A stretch of 8,158 nucleotides of DNA from Candidatus Omnitrophota bacterium (GCA_023818995.1 JAMWDA010000068.1:1-8158), one strand, 5' to 3'; positions 1 to 6,423 are shown, counted from the stretch's first letter. Notes: generated from the letters alone by a model not told the origin. Numbers and translations are program-made.

Positions 1-131
1 CTCCCTTATGAGCCTTTATGCTCAGGGGAAATGATGTTTTACCCTCTTGGTCCTTATTTTATAGATTTTTGTTTTATTTTTAAACATAAATTTAATTTAA
101 ATTATCACAATTTAAACTAGGAGGAGGTAAT
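1..131 (+). other. ribBA leader region, or tail of an upstream gene
   Basis: Two readings are possible. As RNA, bases 3-27 can form a hairpin (CCCT with AGGG, a TAT bulge, then GAGC with GCTC around a CTTTAT loop). Bases 25-45 can form a competing hairpin (GGGGAAA with TTTACCCT, one A bulged). The two share GGG at 25-27, so they exclude each other, as in an attenuator or riboswitch expression platform. As protein, frame 1 is open from base 1 to the TAG at 118-120, which abuts the ribBA ribosome site. Its last 20 codons are Phe/Asn/Lys-rich and look like translated AT-rich spacer, and I do not recognise the peptide as riboflavin synthase or anything else. The conserved FMN aptamer blocks are absent. 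The AGGAGG at 122-127 is the ribBA ribosome binding site. Confidence 0.35.
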
Positions 132-1322
132 ATGTTTGCTAATATAGAAGAAGTTTTATTAGATATAAAAGCAGGTAAGCCTATAATAGTTGTTGATGAT
201 GAGTTTCGTGAGAATGAAGGCGATTTAGTAGTTGCCGCTCAGTTTGCTACTCCCAAAATTATTAACTTTATGATTAGAGAAGGTAAGGGATTGGTTTGTG
301 TGCCTCTGACTAAAAAAAGGATAGATGAGCTGGATTTAGAACCAATGGGTTTGGGAACTTACGATGACCCCTTTAAAACTGCATGGAGAATATCGGTGGA
401 TGCAGCAAACGGTATAACCACAGGTATTTCAGCATTTGACCGAGCTAAAACCATAGAGGTTTTAATTTCCCCGAATTCTAAGCCATCAGATTTAAGGAAG
501 CCAGGACATATTTTCCCTTTAGAAGCAAAAGAAGGAGGAGTTTTAGTAAGGAGTGGGCATACTGAAGCAGCTGTTGATTTAGCAAAGTTAGCCGGACTTT
601 ATCCTGCAGGGGTAATATGTGAAATTTTAAAGGAAGATGGCTCTATGGCAAGGTTACCTGACTTAGTTAAATTTGCACAAAAACATAATCTTAAAATATG
701 CACAATTGCTTCTTTGATTGAATACCGAAGGAAGAAAGAAAGACTCGTTGAACTGATAGAAGAAATAAAGTTACCTACTGAATTTGGTGAGTTTGATTGT
801 TTATTATACGAGTGCACAATTGATAAAACCCATCATTTAGCTTTAGTGAAAGGTAAGATATCTAAGGAGAGATCTGTTTTGGTGCGGGTTCACTCAGAGT
901 GTTTAACCGGCGATGTGTTTTTTTCTCAAAGATGTGATTGTGGTAGACAACTGAGAGCCTCTTTAAAGACAATCAGTGAGGAAGGAGGAGTTCTTCTTTA
1001 TATGCGCCAAGAAGGTAGAGGAATAGGTCTTAAAAACAAAATAAGAGCCTATAAACTTCAAGAGAAAGGTTTAGATACAGTGGAAGCTAATCTTGCTTTA
1101 GGTTTTGGTAGCGATTTAAGAGATTATGGTATCGGTGCACAGATACTGGTAGATTTGGGGGTAAGAAAGATTCGTTTGCTTACGAATAATCCCAAAAAGA
1201 TTATTGGACTTGAAGGTTACGATTTAGAGATAGTAGAACGGCTTCCTATAAAGATAGAGTCTACTTTAGAAAACAAAGATTACCTTAATACGAAAAAGGT
1301 TAAATTAGACCATGTTTTTTAA
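132..1322 (+). CDS. ribBA: Bifunctional DHBP synthase / GTP cyclohydrolase II (RibBA)
   Basis: Cytosolic enzyme that starts both branches of riboflavin synthesis. The N-terminal domain (about residues 1-203) makes 3,4-dihydroxy-2-butanone 4-phosphate from ribulose 5-phosphate. The C-terminal domain (about 207-373) opens GTP to the diaminopyrimidine. Visible DHBP synthase motifs are the acidic loop [10 protein letters not shown] (22-31), TTGIS (96-100), [14 protein letters not shown] (125-138) and [10 protein letters not shown] (141-150). In the cyclohydrolase domain, HSEC (254-257) and RCDCG (267-271) supply the three zinc cysteines C257, C268 and C270. RQEGRGIGL (292-300), [12 protein letters not shown] (328-339) and TNNPKK (351-356) complete the active site. 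At 396 residues it has the usual RibBA length. AGGAGG lies four bases before the ATG. One oddity is Phe25 in the acidic loop, where Asp or Glu is usual (DDEDRENEGD); the flanking Arg and Glu residues are kept, so activity is expected. It leads the rib-nusB cluster. Confidence 0.96.
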   Translation: MFANIEEVLLDIKAGKPIIVVDDEFRENEGDLVVAAQFATPKIINFMIREGKGLVCVPLTKKRIDELDLEPMGLGTYDDPFKTAWRISVDAANGITTGISAFDRAKTIEVLISPNSKPSDLRKPGHIFPLEAKEGGVLVRSGHTEAAVDLAKLAGLYPAGVICEILKEDGSMARLPDLVKFAQKHNLKICTIASLIEYRRKKERLVELIEEIKLPTEFGEFDCLLYECTIDKTHHLALVKGKISKERSVLVRVHSECLTGDVFFSQRCDCGRQLRASLKTISEEGGVLLYMRQEGRGIGLKNKIRAYKLQEKGLDTVEANLALGFGSDLRDYGIGAQILVDLGVRKIRLLTNNPKKIIGLEGYDLEIVERLPIKIESTLENKDYLNTKKVKLDHVF

Positions 1323-1340
1323 CTAATTGATGGAGGGGAT

Positions 1341-1808
1341 ATGAAAGAGATAAAAGGAAATTATTTGGGAGATGGCAAGAGGATAGGTATAGTTATATCG
1401 CGCTTTAACGAATTTATAAGTAAAGAGCTTTTAGCAGGTTGTCTTGATACACTGTATAAGCAAGGTGTAAAGGATAACGATATCACTGTAGTTTGGACAC
1501 CTGGTTCTTTTGAGATACCGCAAGTTTTAGTTAATTTAGCGGATAGTGGTAAATTCCATGCTTTGATTGCCTTAGGAGTGCTTATAAGAGGAGATACTCC
1601 TCACTTTGATTATATCGCTTCGGAAGTAGCAAAAGGTATTGCCAATATCGCTATAGATAGGAAAGTTCCTGTAGTATTTGGGATAATTACAGCTGATACA
1701 ATTGAGCAAGCTATAGAACGTGCAGGCACAAAAGAAGGAAATAAAGGTAGAGACTCAGCATTTACTGCTATTGAAATGGCAGAAATTTACAGGCAACTTA
1801 ATAAGTAA
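1341..1808 (+). CDS. ribH: 6,7-dimethyl-8-ribityllumazine synthase (RibH)
   Basis: Cytosolic enzyme condensing 5-amino-6-ribitylaminouracil with 3,4-dihydroxy-2-butanone 4-phosphate (the product of RibBA's first domain) to give the lumazine precursor of riboflavin. The family usually forms pentamers or 60-mer shells. Key positions fall at the same numbers as in the Bacillus enzyme: Phe22 in SRFNEFI, the PGSFEIP loop (54-60), catalytic His88 in RGDTPHFDYI, and Arg127 in ERAGTK. The phosphate-binding GTKEGNKG stretch (129-136) is intact. The length of 155 residues is typical. A GGAGG at 1332-1336 sits four bases before the ATG, and the gene starts 18 bases after ribBA, so cotranscription is very likely. 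Confidence 0.97.
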   Translation: MKEIKGNYLGDGKRIGIVISRFNEFISKELLAGCLDTLYKQGVKDNDITVVWTPGSFEIPQVLVNLADSGKFHALIALGVLIRGDTPHFDYIASEVAKGIANIAIDRKVPVVFGIITADTIEQAIERAGTKEGNKGRDSAFTAIEMAEIYRQLNK

Positions 1809-1823
1809 TTTGATTAGTTGACA

Positions 1824-2258
1824 ATGAGGTGCCGGTCAAAAGCAAGGGAGATAGCTTTATGTATCCTCTACGAATTAGAGATTTTTCGCTATAAGTTAAA
1901 CTTCAATGATTTAATAAATACATATTTTGAGAATTATCCTAAGAAAGAGTCGGCAAAAAATTTTTCCCTACAATTAGTAGAAGGGGTTGTCAATAATTTA
2001 TCCCCTATAGACGATGTTATAAAAAAATATGTGAAGAATTGGGAGATAGAAAGAATCGCTATAATTGACCGCAATATATTAAGAATAGCTTCTTTTGAAT
2101 TGCTCTTTCTTGCCGATATTCCTCCAAAAGTATCTATAAATGAAGCTGTAGAATTAGCTAAAAAGTTTGGTGATATAGATTCTCCTCGCTTCGTTAATGG
2201 TATTTTAGATAAAATCTATAAGGCGGAAAGTAAAAAAGCATCTATTCAAGCTATTTAA
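1824..2258 (+). CDS. nusB: Transcription antitermination factor NusB
   Basis: Small all-helical RNA-binding protein that pairs with NusE (ribosomal protein S10) on boxA RNA to protect rRNA transcription from early termination. The C-terminal half carries the family signature: W-x-I-x-RIAIIDRNILRIA (about residues 73-89), FELL, then DIPPKVSINEAVELAKKFG (about 98-116) and FVNGILDKI (about 122-130). The N-terminus SKAREIALCILYELE matches the usual RKAR-x-x-A-x-x-x-LY start. I chose the ATG at 1824, giving 144 residues; a TTG at 1818 would add only two residues and leave a poorer match to the family N-terminus. Neither start has a clear Shine-Dalgarno, so translation may depend on ribosomes finishing ribH 15 bases upstream. 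The ribH-nusB pairing is very common in bacteria. Confidence 0.93.
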   Translation: MRCRSKAREIALCILYELEIFRYKLNFNDLINTYFENYPKKESAKNFSLQLVEGVVNNLSPIDDVIKKYVKNWEIERIAIIDRNILRIASFELLFLADIPPKVSINEAVELAKKFGDIDSPRFVNGILDKIYKAESKKASIQAI

Positions 2259-2274
2259 CTTGATTTTAACTTAA

Positions 2275-3117
2275 ATGAGTAAATTCGCTGACCTTCATAT
2301 TCACTCAGATTTTTCTGATAGTGACCTTTCCTTAGAAGAAATATTTAAAAGAGCCAAGAAAATAGGTGTTAGCTGTATAGCCATTACTGACCACGATACT
2401 ACCGATGGATTGGATATAGCTAAAAAGTTGGGTATTACCTTTGATATAGAGTTAATGGAAGGGATAGAGATTACCGCTAATAAAGACAATGTGGAAATTC
2501 ACATCTTAGGTTATATGATAGATTATCGCCAAGCTTCTTTTATGGAAGCTTTAGAAGAGATAAACCGGGTAAGAAAAGAAAGGCTACAGAAGACTATTTC
2601 CAAGTTAATCTCTTTGGGTGTAGATATAGATAGCGAGGAATTTCTCTCTCATTATAAAAATGTTATACCTACAAGATTCCATCTTGCCCTTTATATGGTA
2701 GAGAAAAACTATGTGCACTCTATATGGGATGCTTTCAAAAAATTTTTCTCTTACGGTAAACCTGCTTATGTTCCTCATTTTAGATATAGGGTAGAAGAGG
2801 TAATAAGCATAATAAAATCTGTAGGAGGTTTAGCTTTCTTAGCTCATCCCCATTATTTACCTAATAGAGAATGGATAAAAGAATTTGTTGGGCAAGGTTT
2901 AGATGGTATAGAGGTTATTTATCCAAGATATTCTCAAGAGCAAATAGATTATTTTAAAAATTTAGCCACCAGTTACAATTTACTTAAAAGTGGCGGTTCC
3001 GATACTCATGGTAGTTACAAAGATTTCACCTCTATTGGACAATTTAAAGTTCCTTATGAGTGGGTAGAGGTAATGAAAGATGCACAACGACACTTTCTTT
3101 ATAAAGAAAACATTTGA
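2275..3117 (+). CDS. PHP-domain metal-dependent phosphoesterase (RNase AM / YciV type)
   Basis: Cytosolic metal-dependent phosphoesterase of the polymerase-and-histidinol-phosphatase family. The closest relatives I recognise are the TrpH/YciV-like proteins (RNase AM), which act on nucleoside 3',5'-bisphosphates and RNA 5' ends. The metal-binding motifs are all present in order: DLHIHSDFSDS (H8, H10, D15), ITDHDTTDG (D39, H40), EGIEIT (E65), VEIHILGY (H76), LAHPHYL (H191, H193) and GGSDTHG (D243, H245). The central insert (about 95-170) has the family's helical segment ending in GKPAYVPHF. The length of 280 residues fits. It starts 16 bases after nusB with no visible Shine-Dalgarno, and its last 38 bases overlap ribD. 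The specific substrate cannot be read from sequence. A riboflavin-pathway phosphatase, the step that removes phosphate from the RibD product, is conceivable from the context but is pure inference; that step is normally assigned to HAD-family enzymes. Confidence 0.88.
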   Translation: MSKFADLHIHSDFSDSDLSLEEIFKRAKKIGVSCIAITDHDTTDGLDIAKKLGITFDIELMEGIEITANKDNVEIHILGYMIDYRQASFMEALEEINRVRKERLQKTISKLISLGVDIDSEEFLSHYKNVIPTRFHLALYMVEKNYVHSIWDAFKKFFSYGKPAYVPHFRYRVEEVISIIKSVGGLAFLAHPHYLPNREWIKEFVGQGLDGIEVIYPRYSQEQIDYFKNLATSYNLLKSGGSDTHGSYKDFTSIGQFKVPYEWVEVMKDAQRHFLYKENI

Positions 3118-4162
3118 TTTAGCTAAAAAGGCGGAAGGGAATGTTTCTCCTAACCCCCTTGTAGGAGCCATTATAGTTAAAGAAGGAAGGATTGTTGGTA
3201 GTGGTTATCATAAGAGAGCTGGTCTTGTGCATGCTGAAATAGAGGCAATTAATAAAGTAAAAGTATCGTTAGAGAATAGCACACTTTACGTTAATTTAGA
3301 GCCTTGTTGTCATTGGGGTAGAACACCTCCTTGTGTAGATAGGATAATATCCTCCCGTATAAAGAGAGTGGTAATCTCTACTTTAGACCCTAATCCTCTT
3401 GTTTATGGTCGTTCTGTGCGTAAACTAAAGAAAGCAGGTATAGAAGTTAAGGTGGGAGTATTAAGAAAAGAGGCGATAAAATTAAACGAGGTATTTTTTA
3501 AGAATATGAAAGAGACCAGGCCATTTGTAGTAGTTAAATTTGCCCAGAGTTTAGATGGTAAAATAGCCACTAAATTGGGTGTATCTAAGTGGATTTCTTC
3601 CCCCTCCTCAAGGAATTTTTCTAAGAAGTTGCGAGATAAATACGATGCTGTATTGGTGGGGGTAGACACAGTAATAAAAGATAACCCTAATTTAGAAGGG
3701 ATAAACAAAAGTCCATATAAAATTGTAATTGACCCTTATCTAAGGATACCTTTAAATTGCAATTTAATAAATAAGTTCAAAGATAAATTAATAATTTTCA
3801 CCTCTTCAAAGAAACATATGACTATAAGCACATTAAATAAATTAGGTATAAAGATATTTACTTTAAGCCTGAAAGGAGGTTACTTTAGAATAAAAGATAT
3901 TCTAAAGATTCTTTACCAACATAACATAACCTCGGTATTTGTAGAAGGTGGTTCAATAACTATAGGTAGATTTTTCGATGAGAAGCTTGTGGATAAACTA
4001 TATATATTCTTAGCACCTTTAATTATAGGGGGTAAAGAATCTCTACCTTCAATTGGTGGTGAAGGGATTAGTTATTTAAACGAGGCTACAAAATTAAAGG
4101 ATTTAGAGATAACCAGAATAGGAGAGGATTTGCTAATCTCTGGTTATCCCCAATTTAGATAG
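3080..4162 (+). CDS. ribD: Bifunctional diaminohydroxyphosphoribosylaminopyrimidine deaminase / reductase (RibD)
   Basis: Cytosolic enzyme for the second and third steps of the GTP branch of riboflavin synthesis: deamination of the pyrimidine ring, then NADPH-dependent reduction of the ribosyl chain. The deaminase domain (about residues 1-143) has SPNPLVGA (23-30), the zinc and proton-shuttle motif HAE (H51, E53) and PCCHWGRTPPC with ligands C76 and C85. The reductase domain (about 146-358) shows KFAQSLDGKIAT, WISS, DAVLVGVDTVIKDNP, FVEGGS and APLIIGG. At 360 residues it is full length and intact. The ATG at 3080 lies inside the end of the PHP gene in another frame. GAGG at 3067-3070, nine bases upstream, and the match of MHNDTFFIKKTFDLAKKAEG to the usual family N-terminus both support it. 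No alternative start exists before the conserved SPNP motif. The 38-base overlap implies cotranscription with the PHP gene and possible translational coupling. Confidence 0.96.
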   Translation: MHNDTFFIKKTFDLAKKAEGNVSPNPLVGAIIVKEGRIVGSGYHKRAGLVHAEIEAINKVKVSLENSTLYVNLEPCCHWGRTPPCVDRIISSRIKRVVISTLDPNPLVYGRSVRKLKKAGIEVKVGVLRKEAIKLNEVFFKNMKETRPFVVVKFAQSLDGKIATKLGVSKWISSPSSRNFSKKLRDKYDAVLVGVDTVIKDNPNLEGINKSPYKIVIDPYLRIPLNCNLINKFKDKLIIFTSSKKHMTISTLNKLGIKIFTLSLKGGYFRIKDILKILYQHNITSVFVEGGSITIGRFFDEKLVDKLYIFLAPLIIGGKESLPSIGGEGISYLNEATKLKDLEITRIGEDLLISGYPQFR

Positions 4163-4177
4163 ATTAGTTATTGAGAT

Positions 4178-4262
4178 AAATTTAGTGCGGAAACTTAAGG
4201 ATTAGCAGAAGGATTTATAGGTTATATTTATTCGTTTAATTCACAGATTGAAGACTAAATTT
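4178..4262. repeat. Nine-base inverted repeat with a long loop after ribD
   Basis: AAATTTAGT at 4178-4186 is exactly complementary to ACTAAATTT at 4254-4262, with a 67-base loop, and a T run follows immediately (to 4265). It lies between ribD and the lpxA promoter, where the rib transcript should end. The stem is AT-rich and the loop long, so it is a poor intrinsic terminator, and I see no GC-rich hairpin in this gap. A nine-base match in such AT-rich DNA could be chance. The rest of the 157-base gap (4163-4319) contains no gene that I can support. Confidence 0.3.
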
Positions 4263-4284
4263 TTTCTCTCATTTTATAATTTTC

Positions 4285-4293
4285 TGGTATAAT
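4285..4293 (+). promoter_or_regulatory. Extended -10 promoter for lpxA-lpxI
   Basis: TGGTATAAT is a perfect extended -10 element (TG, one base, TATAAT at 4288-4293). No good -35 hexamer lies 16-18 bases upstream, which is usual for extended -10 promoters. Transcription would begin near 4300, leaving a leader of about 20 bases before the lpxA ATG. A second TATAAT at 4275-4280 lacks both the TG extension and a -35. Confidence 0.55.
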
Positions 4294-4319
4294 AATTTTT
4301 CTATAGTTTATAAGATAAG

Positions 4320-5096
4320 ATGGCTACAAAAATTCATCCTTTAGCAGAAGTAAATAAAGATGCACAACTTGATAACGATGTAGAAGTTGGTGCCTATGCT
4401 ATTATTGGTAAGAATGTTAAGATAGGTAAAGGCACACGTATAGAACAATTTTCTCAAATTTTTGGTTATACCGAAATAGGTAAAAATTGCCACATATTCT
4501 CTTACGCGGTAATCGGTAGTCCTCCCCAGGATTTGAAGTATAAAGGAGACAAAAGTAGTATAGTTATAGGTGATAACAATACCATAAGAGAGTTTGTTAC
4601 TGTTAATCCTGGCACATCCAAAGGTTCAAAAACCATTATAGGTAACGGCAATCTCATTATGGCATACTCTCATATTGCCCATAACTGTATCGTAGGGAAT
4701 AACAATGTATTTGCCAATTGCGCTACCTTAGCTGGGCATGTAGTTATTGAGGATAAAGTCCATATAGGAGGATTATCGGCTATACATCAGTTCTGTAGAA
4801 TAGGCAGGTTATCTATAATTGGTGGTTGTTCAAAAGTTGTGCAAGACATACCTCCTTACTCCCTGTGCGATGGTCACCCTGCTAAAGTTTATGGTATAAA
4901 TACTATAGGTTTAAAAAGAGCTAAATTCTCTCAAGAAAAGATAAATATTTTAAAAAAAGCATTCAAAATAATCTTTTTTAGTAATCATCCTCTATCCACG
5001 GCAATAAAGATGATAAAAAAAGATTTACCCCAAATAGAAGAATTAGATTATTTAATTAAATTCATTTCCTCTTCTCAAAGAGGTATCTCTAAATGA
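4320..5096 (+). CDS. lpxA: UDP-N-acetylglucosamine acyltransferase (LpxA)
   Basis: Cytosolic trimeric left-handed beta-helix enzyme for the first step of lipid A synthesis: transfer of a 3-hydroxyacyl chain from acyl carrier protein to the 3-OH of UDP-GlcNAc. About nine to ten hexapeptide coils ([IV]-G-x-x-x-x type) fill residues 14-175. A helical C-terminal domain follows from about 193, containing NTIGLKRAKFSQEKI. The active-site histidines line up with the E. coli enzyme at an offset of four: H118, catalytic H121 in SHIAHNC, H140 in AGHV and H156 in IHQF. PPQDLKYKG (68-76) is the donor-side loop. Gly169 matches E. coli Gly173, the acyl-chain ruler residue, so a long chain of about C14 is allowed (inference). 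The length of 258 residues is typical. The ATG has no Shine-Dalgarno. It overlaps lpxI by four bases. Confidence 0.95.
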   Translation: MATKIHPLAEVNKDAQLDNDVEVGAYAIIGKNVKIGKGTRIEQFSQIFGYTEIGKNCHIFSYAVIGSPPQDLKYKGDKSSIVIGDNNTIREFVTVNPGTSKGSKTIIGNGNLIMAYSHIAHNCIVGNNNVFANCATLAGHVVIEDKVHIGGLSAIHQFCRIGRLSIIGGCSKVVQDIPPYSLCDGHPAKVYGINTIGLKRAKFSQEKINILKKAFKIIFFSNHPLSTAIKMIKKDLPQIEELDYLIKFISSSQRGISK

Positions 5097-5917
5097 GATT
5101 AGGAGTTATCGCTGGTAACAGACAACTACCTATTATTTTTTCTTGCACAGCTAAACAAAAAAGAAGAGACTTAGAGTTGATTGCTATCTGTTTTAAAGGA
5201 GAAACCTCACCTTTAATTAAAAATTATGTAAGTAAAACCTTTTGGTTAAGAGTAGGCCAATTGGAGAAATTACTGGAAATAATAAAAAAAGAGAATTTAA
5301 AAAGATTAGTTATGGTTGGCCAAATTACTCCTTGGAGGATTTTTAAAAGAAAACACTGGGATAGAACTATGATAGAATTTGTAGAAAGCATAGATGATTT
5401 CCGTCCACATACTTTTTTTACACATTTAATTAAAAAGTTAGAGGGTTTCGGTTGTAAATTTATTGATTCTCATACCTATTTAGAAGAATTCTTAGCTTAT
5501 GAAGGTATAATGAGTGGTAGAGATATTAGTAATCAATTGTGGGAGGAGATTAACTTTGGAGTATCAGTAGTTTCCCGCTATGTAGAATTAGATGTTGGTC
5601 AGACCATTGTAGTTAAAGATAAAACAGTTGTTGCTTTAGAAGGAATTGAAGGGACAGATAGAACGATTATGAGAGGTTATAGATTAGCTGGTAAAGGTTG
5701 TATAGTGTTAAAATTTAGTAAAAAAATGCAAGACTTTAGATTTGATCTGCCTATAGTAGGTAAAGATACTTTGAAACTTTTAGGTAAGATAAAAGCAAAA
5801 GCCTTGGTATTAGAACCTCAGCGTGTATTAATCCTTGAGAAGAGAAAATTTTTAGATTTCGCCTATGAGTTGAATGTGCCAGTTATAGGTGTAAAGTGTA
5901 AATCACATTTTTATTAA
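5093..5917 (+). CDS. lpxI: UDP-2,3-diacylglucosamine pyrophosphatase (LpxI)
   Basis: LpxI hydrolyses UDP-2,3-diacylglucosamine to lipid X and UMP, the fourth step of lipid A synthesis, in the cytosol or at the inner membrane face. It replaces the unrelated LpxH in many diderms outside the gamma- and betaproteobacteria. Family marks are the N-terminal GVIAGNRQLP (4-13), MVGQI (74-78), RPHTFFTHL in the middle (104-112), then DVGQTIVV (167-174), ALEGIEGTD (181-189) and RFDLPIVG (216-223). Asp218 in the last motif aligns with the catalytic Asp225 of the Caulobacter enzyme. The length of 274 residues is normal. The start codon shares ATGA with the lpxA stop, and GAGG at 5080-5083 is nine bases upstream, so the two genes form one translationally coupled unit. 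The C-terminal tail (NVPVIGVKCKSHFY) ends as usual for the family. Confidence 0.93.
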   Translation: MRLGVIAGNRQLPIIFSCTAKQKRRDLELIAICFKGETSPLIKNYVSKTFWLRVGQLEKLLEIIKKENLKRLVMVGQITPWRIFKRKHWDRTMIEFVESIDDFRPHTFFTHLIKKLEGFGCKFIDSHTYLEEFLAYEGIMSGRDISNQLWEEINFGVSVVSRYVELDVGQTIVVKDKTVVALEGIEGTDRTIMRGYRLAGKGCIVLKFSKKMQDFRFDLPIVGKDTLKLLGKIKAKALVLEPQRVLILEKRKFLDFAYELNVPVIGVKCKSHFY

Positions 5918-6011
5918 TTTATTATGCAGCACATTTATTATTACCTTGATAGGTAACAACTTAGTGTTAGGGTAAAATACTTTTTAACAAAGTGTTATAA
6001 ATTAAACCGAG

Positions 6012-6033
6012 ATAATTAAATTATAATTATTTT
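6012..6033. repeat. Perfect AT palindrome in the lpxI-downstream gap
   Basis: ATAATTA at 6012-6018 and TAATTAT at 6024-6030 form a seven-base perfect inverted repeat around AATTA, followed by TTT and CCC. As RNA this is a purely A-U stem and would terminate weakly at best. As DNA it could be an operator upstream of the promoter at 6049-6077. A small hairpin, TTACC with GGTAA (5941-5945 and 5952-5956), lies earlier in the gap. Nothing else in 5918-6048 looks like a gene. Confidence 0.25.
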
Positions 6034-6048
6034 CCCAATAGCCTTCTG

Positions 6049-6077
6049 TAGACAGTCAACTAATTTAGATATATAAT
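6049..6077 (+). promoter_or_regulatory. Near-consensus sigma70-type promoter
   Basis: TAGACA at 6049-6054 (five of six matches to TTGACA) is separated by exactly 17 bases from a perfect TATAAT at 6072-6077. Transcription would start near 6084-6086, giving a leader of only about 20 bases that is mostly the Shine-Dalgarno of the following small gene. This is the best promoter in the window. It implies that the small gene, and probably the SpoIID gene behind it, is transcribed independently of lpxA-lpxI. Confidence 0.6.
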
Positions 6078-6090
6078 AATTTACCTATTA

Positions 6091-6100
6091 AAAGGAGGTG
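6091..6100 (+). promoter_or_regulatory. Very strong Shine-Dalgarno
   Basis: AAAGGAGGTG is close to the full complement of the 16S rRNA tail and sits four to five bases before the ATG at 6105. It is the strongest ribosome site in the window and contrasts with nusB, the PHP gene and lpxA, which show none. Confidence 0.8.
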
Positions 6101-6104
6101 AGTT

Positions 6105-6356
6105 ATGGAGGAGAAAGAGATAGGTGTAGTTACCCATTACTTTGGCAAGATATCCGTAGGAATAATAGAGCTTAAAGACTCATTGAAGGTGGGAGATACG
6201 ATACATATTAAAGGCACAAACGATGATTTTACCCAGGTAGTAGAATCTATGCAGATAGAGCATAACAATGTAACTTTAGGCCATAAAGGCGATTTGGTAG
6301 GTATAAAAGTAATTCAGAAGGTTCATCCTCAAGATAAAGTTTATCTTGCCATTTAA
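6105..6356 (+). CDS. Stand-alone EF-Tu domain-2-like small protein
   Basis: An 83-residue predicted cytosolic protein that resembles only the second (beta-barrel) domain of translational GTPases such as EF-Tu and IF2. Visible features are an opening strand EIGVVTHYFGKISVGIIEL, the turn LKVGDTIHIKG (27-37) typical of the domain (compare KVGDEVEIVG in EF-Tu), a central strand VVESMQIEHNNV, the stretch GHKGDLVGIKV (59-69), and an end with HPQDKVYLA. No GTP-binding motif, signal peptide or membrane segment is present. Similar small proteins are annotated in scattered bacteria and archaea as translation elongation factor-like, and their function is unknown to me. It is not a broken fragment: start, ribosome site and stop are all clean, and it has its own strong promoter, suggesting high expression. 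The SpoIID gene begins about 67 bases downstream on the same strand. Confidence 0.85.
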   Translation: MEEKEIGVVTHYFGKISVGIIELKDSLKVGDTIHIKGTNDDFTQVVESMQIEHNNVTLGHKGDLVGIKVIQKVHPQDKVYLAI

Positions 6357-6423
6357 CCAAAAGAACAAAGTTTAAGGACAGATGATATATTAAATTATCT
6401 AAGAAGAAGATTATTTTTTGTGG

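Noticed and set aside
1..60. 3' part of an FMN riboswitch
   Set aside because: The conserved aptamer blocks (such as the GGUGAAAUUCC and CCGAC segments) are not found; only generic hairpins are present.
69..98. Possible promoter TTGTTT, 18 bases, TAATTT before ribBA
   Set aside because: Both boxes are weak and the stretch is almost pure A/T, so such matches are expected by chance; the true ribBA promoter may be upstream of the window.
599..817. 72-codon open frame on the minus strand inside ribBA
   Set aside because: It is a shadow of the well-supported ribBA frame, with no ribosome site and no recognisable protein.
3403..3708. 101-codon minus-strand open frame inside ribD
   Set aside because: It lies wholly opposite conserved RibD motifs and has no family features; AT-rich reverse-frame artefact.
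4163..4319. Intrinsic terminator or small gene between ribD and lpxA
   Set aside because: No GC-rich stem followed by a T run was found, and all forward frames are interrupted by stops or lack a plausible start.
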